DNA from: Planctomycetota bacterium
GTDB lineage: Bacteria; JAJVIF01; JAPKYR01
Assembly (NCBI GenBank): GCA_030673355.1
Contig: DAOVJF010000195.1
Coordinates: 1-5,732, forward strand
DNA: 5,732 nucleotides
Direction of reading: 5' to 3'
Positions 1 to 5,732 of this stretch are shown here, one piece after another. The number at the start of each line of letters is the position of its first letter. The first letter of the stretch is position 1. The position numbers and the translations under genes are program-made. The notes beneath the pieces were generated by a model. That model saw only the letters and a program-made list of their open reading frames with translations, was not told the DNA's origin and did not search any database.

Positions 1-636
1 AAAAATAACATTAAAATCTGTTACTTTGCCTAGCTCGCTTCCGAGATCACTTTGGGGAAGAGATTCTACTTCTATCAGGTCCTCACCATCATATCTGTAT
101 ACCTTAGATGGAAGATCTGAATAAAAAATATCACCATTTTGTGAATATTCCCCGATAAAAGAGATGCCTTCCGGAAAATAGCCTTCAGGAGAACAAAGCC
201 ATTGGCTGAATACAGATCCATCTAAATCATGCATGGCTCTCTTCGTAGTGAGTATCAATTTGCCGTCTCCGATATCAACATAGGTCTCACTAGTTGAACC
301 ACTGACAATAAAAGGGTTAGACCATTCATATTCACAGTGAGTTGCCAGACCGAACTTTTTTGCGTATCGTTCTAATTCATCGCCTTGTGAGTTCTTAATC
401 GTCACCGTTTCTTCACGGTCTTCGAATCCAACGCTTTCATCAATATCATATTCATAGATTCTGACAACTTCTGCTGGCCTTGCATCTTCTGCTTTTTTGG
501 CCTCTTCTTCAGCTTCTTCGGCTTCTGCCTCTTCTGCAGTTCCTGCCGGCTTGGGATTACAACTGATACAAGCCATGATTAGTAATAAAACCAAAAGGAT
601 GTTCAATAAACGGTTACGTGTCTTATTTGTTAACAT
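1..636 (-). CDS. Putative lipoprotein with acidic Glu/Ala linker, 3' part outside the window
   Basis: This leftward reading frame is open for 212 codons and runs off the window at base 1, so its C-terminus is unknown. The start ATG (636..634) has a strong Shine-Dalgarno, AAAGGAG, seven bases upstream. Residues 1-12 are basic (MLTNKTRNRLLN), 13-21 are hydrophobic, and IMAC (20-23) fits a lipobox, so Cys23 is the likely lipidated residue; Cys26 is an alternative. Residues 32-51 are nearly all Glu, Ala, Lys and Asp, which suggests a charged helical spacer holding the domain off the membrane. From about residue 52 the chain is a soluble domain rich in beta-strand-like segments (for example IGDGKLILTTKR and GDIFYSDLPSKVYRYDGE). 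These resemble blades of an NHL/SMP-30-like propeller, but this is only a resemblance. I do not recognise a specific family. It lies downstream of the large lipoprotein on the same strand and may have its own promoter. It looks AT-richer than its neighbours. Confidence 0.85.
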   Translation of the reverse strand, partial: MLTNKTRNRLLNILLVLLLIMACISCNPKPAGTAEEAEAEEAEEEAKKAEDARPAEVVRIYEYDIDESVGFEDREETVTIKNSQGDELERYAKKFGLATHCEYEWSNPFIVSGSTSETYVDIGDGKLILTTKRAMHDLDGSVFSQWLCSPEGYFPEGISFIGEYSQNGDIFYSDLPSKVYRYDGEDLIEVESLPQSDLGSELGKVTDFNVIF

Positions 637-643
637 TGCTGAT

Positions 644-650
644 CTCCTTT
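644..650 (-). promoter_or_regulatory. Ribosome binding site of the partial lipoprotein gene
   Basis: Read leftward the bases are AAAGGAG, with seven bases between GGAG and the ATG at 636. It fixes the start of the partial lipoprotein, which matches the start of a signal peptide. Confidence 0.75.
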
Positions 651-705
651 CTCTGTCGTCACTGGCAGATAACGTCCTGAGCGTTGTGTGTTTGCGAAGA
701 CTGTG

Positions 706-734
706 AGTATTTCGGGTTTTTTAGACAGCATCAA
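706..734 (-). promoter_or_regulatory. Candidate sigma70-type promoter for the partial lipoprotein gene
   Basis: On the minus strand TTGATG (734..729) is followed after exactly 17 bases by AATACT (711..706). Each hexamer matches the consensus at four of six positions. Transcription would begin near 699, leaving a leader of about 63 bases. No terminator is visible between the two lipoprotein genes, so read-through from the upstream gene is equally possible. Confidence 0.35.
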
Positions 735-788
735 CATCATTCTTCACAGCGGTACTGCCGTCTCCAGGTTAAGGATCTCTGGATCTCT

Positions 789-3700
789 TTACCAGGTTCC
801 ATCATCAAGGAATTTAATAAGGTAAAAATCTTCACCACCGGCTGATAACCGAAACTCAGTCTCAATCGGATCAGGATCGAAATCACAGGTTCCTGAGAAA
901 TATCCACTGACAAAAACATTGCCATCCTGGTCGAAATCCACCCCGAATGCCCAGTCGCCTTCTTCATCATCACCGCCCCAGCCGTTGGCCCATTGCCATG
1001 CACCGGATGTGTCATATACGGTTACATATGAGTCTTCTGCCCCGTTTGAAGTATATTCCATGTGCCCCGGACCGGGATCGAAATCAACAGTATCGTTGAA
1101 AATCCCGGTTAACGAAACAAAACCTGAATCACTAACAGCTACATCAAAGGCCTGATCCGAGTTGGCCGCGCCAATTGTCTCAACCCATTCCAGAACTCCG
1201 TTCCAGTCGTATTTCACAAGGAACACGTCAAAGTTACCGTTCGACGTTTTGAATTCATTGTTCGGGCTGGGATCGAAATCCACGGTATTTCCGAATCTCC
1301 CGGCTGCGTATACATAACCGTCATCATCCGCGGCTATTCCATATCCGGCTTCGTAATTACTTGATGGATCGGACGAGATCGTATTCACCCACTGGTAATT
1401 CCCGGCCGAGCTGTAACTTACGACATAACAGTCCTGATCTCCATCCGCAGTACGGTTTTGTACGCCTGAATCTGGATCGAAATCGCAAGTTCCCGCAAAC
1501 CTGCCGGTGGTGACCACGTTCCCGTAATCATCAGCCGTAACTGCATAAGCTCTGTCACTGTGCATCTGTAAAGATTCTACTCCTCCCCAAGTGTTTACCC
1601 ACTGGAGCACACCGGACAGGTTAATGCATGACAGGAAACAATCCGAGTCACCACTTGCCGAACGGAATTCACCACCATCGAACGGGTCAAAGTCCGCCGT
1701 GCCCTCGAAATCTCCTGCTACGTAAATTAATGTATCTGTTACGCTCAGACCTTCCACTGTCTCGATCAGGGTGCCTCCCCACGATCTCGACCAGAGGTAA
1801 TTTCCCGATGAATCCAGTTTAAGAAGAATTGCGTCCGAGTAACCATCAACTGTATGGTTATGAACTCCATCGCCCGGATCGAAATCAACGGTTTGGGCGA
1901 ACCGGCCTACTGCATATACATGGTCCAAACCATCCACCGCTACGGCTTTGAATTGATTGTAAGTATTGGCCGAATAGAAAGTGTGAGCCCAGAGATATTG
2001 GCCGTTCGTATCGTATTTCGCGATGCAACAGCCGGTCTGCATATCCGATGTGGTTCCGGGACCGGGATCGAAATCGATATTCCACGATCCTGCACGTCCG
2101 ACAAAATATACATTTCCCTGTGAGTCAGTGGCCGTGTCAAATGCTGTATCCCCTCCGGATCCGCCAATCGTGTTCACCCACGTGCTTTCAGTGATCGTAA
2201 TCTCTAATGGGTTATCGAGTGTGTCGGTACCGCCTTCATCATCGGTAACGCGAAGCTGCACGTAATAAATGCCTGGACTGTCAAAATATTTTTGTGTCGA
2301 TGGGGTTGACAGATCGTAAATTCCATCGTTGTCCCAGTCCCACTCCCAATTAGTGATTACCTCACCACTACAGTCATTATCGAACGATCCGGTCCCATCG
2401 AATTCGATCGCCTCCATGATAGAAGCCTCATTTTTATCTGCCTGGGCTACCGCTGTCGGCAATGCGTTACCAATCGTGATTTCCATGGGTTCCGCAAGAT
2501 ATCCGTACGTCCCATCATCGTCCTCGTCACGGTAGTTTACATAGTGCGTTCCCGTCGCGTCGAATGAGTGATTAAGATCGGAGCCCTGCTCATCGAAAGT
2601 GCCGTCGTTATCCCAGTCCCACCACCAATCCACGATGCCGCCGTCGTCCTGGTCATAAGAGCCGTCATCGAAGAAATGTATATCTTCACAAACCGTTTGC
2701 GGATTCGGATCGGCCTGCGCCACGGCGACTGGTGGCAGGTCGACAAACTCGTTCACAGTCAGTGTGACGACGTGGTAAGCGTCTATGTCCATAAAAACCG
2801 GGATATCCGATGAATGATCCTCGACCCAGACCAGGCATTTGTACTCACCTGCCACCGCGTTGAGTTCGTTATAAACCTGGGCCTTGAAAACCTCGTATCC
2901 AGGACCGTCCGAAAAATAAGGGGCACTTAAAAGGCCATTGAAAAGGCCCGGACACTCAAGCTCAGGATCGTCGTATGTGTTGTAACCCTCATAATCATAG
3001 ACGGTGATTGTAACCTCGTCGTAATCATCGCCTGTGTCCGTTAAACCAATGCCCACGGGAGTGTCAAGCACCTCGATTTTCCATGGATCGGGGCAGTTGG
3101 CGCTCATTGGAAAATCCGTCATTGGATCGATTACCGGTATAGTCGTGGGCATGTCCCAGTTGAGATCGACCGCGTATCCGAATACAAATCCGCCTGAGGT
3201 CGGTAGTGCGACATGATAAGTCTGAGTGGTGGAATCCGCTGCGAATATGGCGTTCCGGGTGTTGGATGGATCATCGGTTGTGTGTCGTATGTAGCCATTA
3301 ACCGACGCTGTGGGTGGAATCCCCTCAATTTTTCCTTGTATATAGGTCTGGAACTCAGGACCCTGGCCAACGGTTGTAATGTTATAAAGCCCTGTATAAC
3401 CGTCGGCGTTCAGGAGTTCGCCGTCACCCTGGCTGCTGTCGGGAACGGTACAGTCGACTTCGGGAAAATGCATGCTGTTGTTCCACATGATGATTCCGCG
3501 CATGTCGAAAGCGGTGAAATTCTTGTGCGCCAGCGGGTGCGTAAGCGTGATATCGACATTAAGGGTTCCATCACCCGGATTTTCAATCCCGGTTAGCTGG
3601 AAGCAGTTTGTGCATGGCGCCTCTTCCATCCATTTCAAGGCGTTAAAATGGATATCCGCATTTCTCACCGGTACAATTTCGGTTTGATACACGCCCGAAT

Positions 3701-3944
3701 CGCCAGGTGTGAAATAGACATGGAAATATCCAAGAAGGTAGTGATTCTCCCCCCCCTGGGCACTTATATCCGGTTCATCCGGACCTGTAAGCATTTCATC
3801 TGAAATCGCGAACTCGTCATCCGCACTACCCGGTACCGCCAGATTTCCATAGTCATGAGGACCACCCGGGCTATCTGAGCAGGACAGGGAAATTACCATC
3901 ATGATTAAAAACACGCTTGAGGAAATTACATTGCGAAAATTCAT
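789..3944 (-). CDS. Large surface lipoprotein: unassigned N-terminal domain, two PKD-like domains, seven-bladed DFDP propeller
   Basis: This encodes a 1051-residue exported protein. I chose the ATG at 3944 because it has GGAGG six bases upstream and begins a signal peptide (MNFRNVISSSVFLIMMVISLSC, lipid-attachment Cys22 by the PROSITE-style lipobox). A start at 4016 is also in frame but would add 24 polar residues in front of the signal, and its ATG lies upstream of the best promoter. After Cys22 comes a Ser/Gly/Asp-rich spacer, then an unrecognised region to about residue 403 with CTNC (111-114) and a THPL...FTAFDMRGI segment (135-151). Two PKD-like domains follow (about 404-492 and 494-587), each with a DWDNDG loop. 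Residues 589-1051 are seven repeats of 63-70 residues with DFDP motifs at 624, 687, 751, 821, 889, 954 and 1021. It is probably anchored in the outer membrane or exposed on the cell. Ligand and function are unknown; adhesion or matrix binding is inference. No catalytic motif is evident. Confidence 0.92.
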   Translation of the reverse strand: MNFRNVISSSVFLIMMVISLSCSDSPGGPHDYGNLAVPGSADDEFAISDEMLTGPDEPDISAQGGENHYLLGYFHVYFTPGDSGVYQTEIVPVRNADIHFNALKWMEEAPCTNCFQLTGIENPGDGTLNVDITLTHPLAHKNFTAFDMRGIIMWNNSMHFPEVDCTVPDSSQGDGELLNADGYTGLYNITTVGQGPEFQTYIQGKIEGIPPTASVNGYIRHTTDDPSNTRNAIFAADSTTQTYHVALPTSGGFVFGYAVDLNWDMPTTIPVIDPMTDFPMSANCPDPWKIEVLDTPVGIGLTDTGDDYDEVTITVYDYEGYNTYDDPELECPGLFNGLLSAPYFSDGPGYEVFKAQVYNELNAVAGEYKCLVWVEDHSSDIPVFMDIDAYHVVTLTVNEFVDLPPVAVAQADPNPQTVCEDIHFFDDGSYDQDDGGIVDWWWDWDNDGTFDEQGSDLNHSFDATGTHYVNYRDEDDDGTYGYLAEPMEITIGNALPTAVAQADKNEASIMEAIEFDGTGSFDNDCSGEVITNWEWDWDNDGIYDLSTPSTQKYFDSPGIYYVQLRVTDDEGGTDTLDNPLEITITESTWVNTIGGSGGDTAFDTATDSQGNVYFVGRAGSWNIDFDPGPGTTSDMQTGCCIAKYDTNGQYLWAHTFYSANTYNQFKAVAVDGLDHVYAVGRFAQTVDFDPGDGVHNHTVDGYSDAILLKLDSSGNYLWSRSWGGTLIETVEGLSVTDTLIYVAGDFEGTADFDPFDGGEFRSASGDSDCFLSCINLSGVLQWVNTWGGVESLQMHSDRAYAVTADDYGNVVTTGRFAGTCDFDPDSGVQNRTADGDQDCYVVSYSSAGNYQWVNTISSDPSSNYEAGYGIAADDDGYVYAAGRFGNTVDFDPSPNNEFKTSNGNFDVFLVKYDWNGVLEWVETIGAANSDQAFDVAVSDSGFVSLTGIFNDTVDFDPGPGHMEYTSNGAEDSYVTVYDTSGAWQWANGWGGDDEEGDWAFGVDFDQDGNVFVSGYFSGTCDFDPDPIETEFRLSAGGEDFYLIKFLDDGTW
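792..2180 (-). repeat. Seven tandem DFDP propeller repeats (SBBP-like)
   Basis: The encoded repeats are bounded by Trp 589, 652, 718, 782, 852, 920, 985 and 1051, giving units of 63, 66, 64, 70, 68, 65 and 66 residues. A rough consensus is W, then TxGG, then a D-xx-GNVYxxG-F-xGT-x-DFDP core, then GxxD-x-fL-x-KYD-xx-G. At DNA level GATTTCGATCC is identical in six units (plus-strand positions 873-884, 1074-1085, 1269-1280, 1473-1484, 1875-1886 and 2064-2075). The unit at 1683-1694 is the exception. Seven units suit a closed seven-bladed propeller. Confidence 0.88.
2184..2735 (-). repeat. Two tandem PKD-like domain repeats
   Basis: The two copies begin with PPVAVAQADPN and LPTAVAQADKN and each ends in MEITI or LEITI, about 90 residues apart. 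Each contains a DWDNDG loop (Asp 443/445/447 and 536/538/540) where a classical PKD domain has WDFGDG. A stretch of plus-strand DNA around 2605-2628 closely matches one around 2325-2348, showing common ancestry of the copies. PKD domains are Ig-like folds, usually extracellular spacers or binding modules. Confidence 0.85.
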
Positions 3945-3950
3945 GTCGCA

Positions 3951-3955
3951 CCTCC
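3951..3955 (-). promoter_or_regulatory. Ribosome binding site that decides the start of the large lipoprotein
   Basis: GGAGG on the minus strand ends six bases before the ATG at 3944. The in-frame ATG at 4016 lies upstream of the perfect -10 box (4004..3999) and would not be on the transcript from that promoter. Confidence 0.8.
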
Positions 3956-3998
3956 AGGACTCGCTGAAACGGTTGCACATGCGTCTCCCCCTCAGCTT

Positions 3999-4027
3999 AT
4001 TATACAAGTTCCCCAAAAAAATTCATC
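3999..4027 (-). promoter_or_regulatory. Promoter of the large lipoprotein gene
   Basis: A perfect TATAAT -10 box lies at 4004..3999 on the minus strand. The -35 region is weak: ATGAAT about 16 bases upstream shares only three bases with TTGACA. TG directly precedes the -10 box but without the spacer base of a classical extended -10. Transcription would start near 3992, giving a leader of about 48 bases before the ATG at 3944. Confidence 0.55.
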
Positions 4028-4045
4028 TTTATTAAGATTTAAAAA

Positions 4046-4059
4046 GTGTCATTTGGCAC
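4046..4059. promoter_or_regulatory. Imperfect 14-base palindrome, candidate operator between divergent promoters
   Basis: GTGTCATTTGGCAC reads GTGnCA-nn-TGnCAC, so 10 of 14 positions are symmetric. It lies about 54-67 bases upstream of the predicted leftward start site and just upstream of the rightward candidate promoter. The position suits a regulator acting on both genes, but there is no second copy or adjacent regulator gene to support this. Confidence 0.3.
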
Positions 4060-4076
4060 CAGAATTAATTTTTGAT

Positions 4077-4107
4077 TTAACAGATAAATTAATAAATTGA
4101 ATATATT
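4077..4107 (+). promoter_or_regulatory. Weak candidate promoter for the FapA-family gene
   Basis: TTAACA (4077-4082, five of six matches to TTGACA) is followed after 19 bases by TATATT (4102-4107, five of six matches to TATAAT). The spacer is longer than ideal and the whole region is AT-rich, so chance matches are likely. The leader would be roughly 45-50 bases. Confidence 0.25.
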
Positions 4108-4160
4108 AAAGATTTAATTTGTTTTTTTAAAAATCCAGTAGCTGAAACGATACTATATAT

Positions 4161-5654
4161 ATGGCTGCTCCAGTTCAGAAAAAATATTTCATCTTCCAGG
4201 AAGAACAGGAAATCATGATGGTCATTAATGTCCCTCCCGACCAGTTGGATGATAAACTCATCCAGGCCTTTTTGGATGAGGTCGAGTCACGGGGACTCGG
4301 AACCATTATCTTTCCTGATGTTGAAAGGCTTTTCCGGAACGCTAAACAGGGTGAGGTAATTCATATTGGCGGGATCAAGACCTCGGAAGAGCGGGAAGTT
4401 GAAGTGCTGGAAGAGGAAGCACCTCTGGACATCAAGGACATCCCCTTCGTGATTGAGGTCAGTGGTGATTCGAAAGAGGCATACCTGGTTCTTGAAAACA
4501 TGTCCGACTCGATCTCTCGTAAACAAATCGATAAAAGCCTTGTCGATGCAGGCGTAGTTTACGGCATCAAGGAAGAACAGCTTGAATACATTGTCGAAAA
4601 GTGGCCCAAAATATTCAGGGAACTGATCGCGGAAGGTTCCGAACCGATCGATGGTGGGGATGCAACATTACAACTGACCAAGGATTTCAAGGAAAACCTT
4701 ATCCCTGAGGAAACGGACGATGGTCAGGTTGACTTCAAGCAGCTGAATTTAATCATGCCGATCGATGCCGGTGAAATTCTTCAAACCAGGACTCCCCCGG
4801 TACAAGGGACGCCAGGTTATAATATTTTTGGCAAGGAAATTCTGGCAAATCCCGGAAAAGATAAAGCACTGGACAGGGGGGAAAATACCCAGATCAGTGA
4901 AGACGGTTTACAGCTAATCTCGACTAAAGCGGGTTTCCTGCAGGTTAATGACAGGGGCCAGATAGGTGTCCGTCCGGTATATACAGTACAGGATGATGTC
5001 GACTACTCGACCGGAAATATTAATTACAATAGCGATGTGCTTGTGCGGGGCGATGTAAGGGCCGGGTTTGAGGTTAAGTCCGGAGGGGATATTCGTATTC
5101 ATGGAGCCGTGGAGGATGCATTTGTCGAAGCTAAGGGAGATGTATTTATTAACGGTGGTGTGCTTTCATCGGGAAAGGCACAGATCGAGGCTGGCGGCGA
5201 TGTTCATGTAGGGTTCATTCAAAACGGTACCATTGAAGCAGGCGGGAGTATATTTATAAGGATAGAAGCCCTGGGATCCAGACTTGTCGCTAAAAAGGAT
5301 ATTGAGGTCCTTAAGAGGGAGGGACGGATTGTTGGTGGGGATATCGAAGTCGGTGGATGGGTGGTCGCACCGGTAATTGGCGCTGAACATTGCCCGATGC
5401 AGGTTATCAAATTCAATCTTCCCCGCCAGACCGTTGATAATCCGGATCAGGAGTCTGCAAAATACTGTTTCGTTTCAGCTAAGTCGCTGTATTCCCCCAT
5501 CAGGGTAATGTTCGGTGCAATCATCGCGGGAATCAGCGCAGACGATACACCCGTCACGGTTTCCCTGAAAGACGATATAATAGAGATCGATAACACATTC
5601 GTGGACCCTGGTAAACTTAAGGCCCTTCGACGACAACGCAGCGAAGAGGGATAA
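4161..5654 (+). CDS. fapA: FapA/DUF342-family beta-helix protein
   Basis: This is a 497-residue soluble protein with no signal peptide or membrane segment. Residues about 95-170 match the FapA N-terminal domain (IEVSGDSKEAYLVLEN, then DAGVVYGI, then EGSEPIDGGDA). The GTPGYNIFGKEI signature is at 216-227, followed by NPGKDKAL and the right-handed beta-helix, whose turns are marked by GD or related motifs at 297, 309, 326, 346, 362, 379 and 393. GRIVGGDIEVGG (388-399) is the family's usual end of the helix. A short beta section with YSPIRVMFG (444-452) closes the chain. The roughly 100-residue coiled coil that usually separates helix and tail is missing. Residues 1-90 are extra and may be a second, diverged N-terminal domain. 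FapA acts in flagellar assembly and polar positioning in Vibrio; many DUF342 proteins have no known role. No flagellar gene lies here. The ATG at 4161 follows an in-frame stop (4143) but has no Shine-Dalgarno; ATG 4215, with AGGA four bases upstream, is an alternative. Confidence 0.88.
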   Translation: MAAPVQKKYFIFQEEQEIMMVINVPPDQLDDKLIQAFLDEVESRGLGTIIFPDVERLFRNAKQGEVIHIGGIKTSEEREVEVLEEEAPLDIKDIPFVIEVSGDSKEAYLVLENMSDSISRKQIDKSLVDAGVVYGIKEEQLEYIVEKWPKIFRELIAEGSEPIDGGDATLQLTKDFKENLIPEETDDGQVDFKQLNLIMPIDAGEILQTRTPPVQGTPGYNIFGKEILANPGKDKALDRGENTQISEDGLQLISTKAGFLQVNDRGQIGVRPVYTVQDDVDYSTGNINYNSDVLVRGDVRAGFEVKSGGDIRIHGAVEDAFVEAKGDVFINGGVLSSGKAQIEAGGDVHVGFIQNGTIEAGGSIFIRIEALGSRLVAKKDIEVLKREGRIVGGDIEVGGWVVAPVIGAEHCPMQVIKFNLPRQTVDNPDQESAKYCFVSAKSLYSPIRVMFGAIIAGISADDTPVTVSLKDDIIEIDNTFVDPGKLKALRRQRSEEG

Positions 5655-5732
5655 ACTGCCAGGCCTTAACCGGTAGTTCAGCACGGAATCCCATCGTTAG
5701 AGATTCGCTCGTCCTTATTATGATATTGGGAT
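5655..5732. other. Right-hand edge, no feature called
   Basis: The 78 bases after the FapA-family stop contain no convincing terminator hairpin, ribosome binding site or gene start. An ATG at 5720 has no Shine-Dalgarno and only 13 bases remain, so it cannot be judged. Confidence 0.5.

Larger units (their letters stand above)
637..788. other. 152-base gap between the two leftward genes
   Basis: It holds the ribosome binding site and candidate promoter listed separately, and a tandem 8-base repeat, GGATCTCT twice (773..788 on the plus strand), directly abutting the stop codon of the large lipoprotein gene. I see no hairpin followed by a T-run in the leftward direction, so no intrinsic terminator is called. 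Confidence 0.6.

Noticed and set aside
497..706. 69-residue Ser/Ala-rich frame on the plus strand
   Set aside because: It is the antisense of the Glu/Ala spacer and signal peptide of the partial lipoprotein gene, which has a clear ribosome site and lipobox on the other strand.
712..775. Terminator after the large lipoprotein gene
   Set aside because: The only stem (CGG-TACTG-CCG) has three pairs, and the T-run at 717-722 is on the plus strand, which is the wrong direction for the leftward genes.
792..2180. CRISPR-like array suggested by the regularly spaced GGATCGAAATC
   Set aside because: The spacing is about 190-210 bases and the motif is the DFDP codons of an uninterrupted coding repeat.
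919..3687. Many short frames on both strands inside the large lipoprotein gene
   Set aside because: They are shadows of the repetitive coding strand: several start within the copied DFDP or PKD segments, and none has a convincing ribosome site or recognisable protein.
4054..4070. Sigma54-type promoter ahead of the FapA-family gene (TTGGCAC matches the -24 element)
   Set aside because: The -12 position, where TTGC is required, reads TTAA, so the essential GC pair is missing.
4086..4120. AT-rich inverted repeat AAATTAA...TTAATTT in the divergent intergenic region
   Set aside because: Seven A/T-only bases matching across 21 bases is expected by chance in such AT-rich DNA.
5668..5732. tRNA-like stretch (GGTAGTTCAGC)
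   Set aside because: The D-arm loop would be too short, the following bases do not form an anticodon stem, and no T-loop sequence is present.

Overview
The window holds three protein-coding genes and no RNA gene, mobile element or CRISPR array that I can support. Two genes run leftward: a large exported lipoprotein (complement 789..3944) and, 152 bases beyond its stop, the first 212 codons of a second lipoprotein that leaves the window at base 1 (complement <1..636). One gene runs rightward: a DUF342/FapA-family beta-helix protein (4161..5654). The right-hand gene and the large lipoprotein are divergent, separated by 216 AT-rich bases that carry a perfect TATAAT box for the leftward gene, a weaker candidate promoter for the rightward gene, and a 14-base imperfect palindrome between them.

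The large lipoprotein (1051 aa from the start I choose) is built in four parts: a lipoprotein signal peptide, an N-terminal region of about 380 residues that I cannot assign to a named family, two PKD-like domains with DxDxDG loops, and exactly seven repeats of 63-70 residues carrying a DFDP motif. The seven repeats are bounded by tryptophans, and the last tryptophan is the last residue of the protein. This is best read as a seven-bladed beta-propeller of the SBBP/DFDPG type. The protein is probably displayed on the cell envelope, where it could serve in binding, adhesion or surface structure; nothing in the window gives its ligand.

The FapA-family protein is cytoplasmic by sequence (no signal peptide, no membrane segment). 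It has the GxPGxxxFG signature and a run of GD-centred beta-helix turns. It differs from a typical member in a short C-terminal section with no long coiled coil, and in about 90 extra N-terminal residues that look like a diverged copy of the FapA N-terminal domain. No flagellar gene is present, so a flagellar role rests on the family name alone.

Organism: a bacterium of middling GC (about 50% in lines I counted by hand) with a lipoprotein export pathway. Both lipoprotein genes have strong Shine-Dalgarno sequences, and the large surface protein has no type IX secretion C-terminal domain, so Bacteroidota are less likely. PKD/propeller surface lipoproteins of this type are common in uncultured environmental lineages (FCB-like, planctomycete-like and similar candidate phyla), but I cannot name the phylum. 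The genes are not obviously one pathway; the only link visible is the shared divergent control region.
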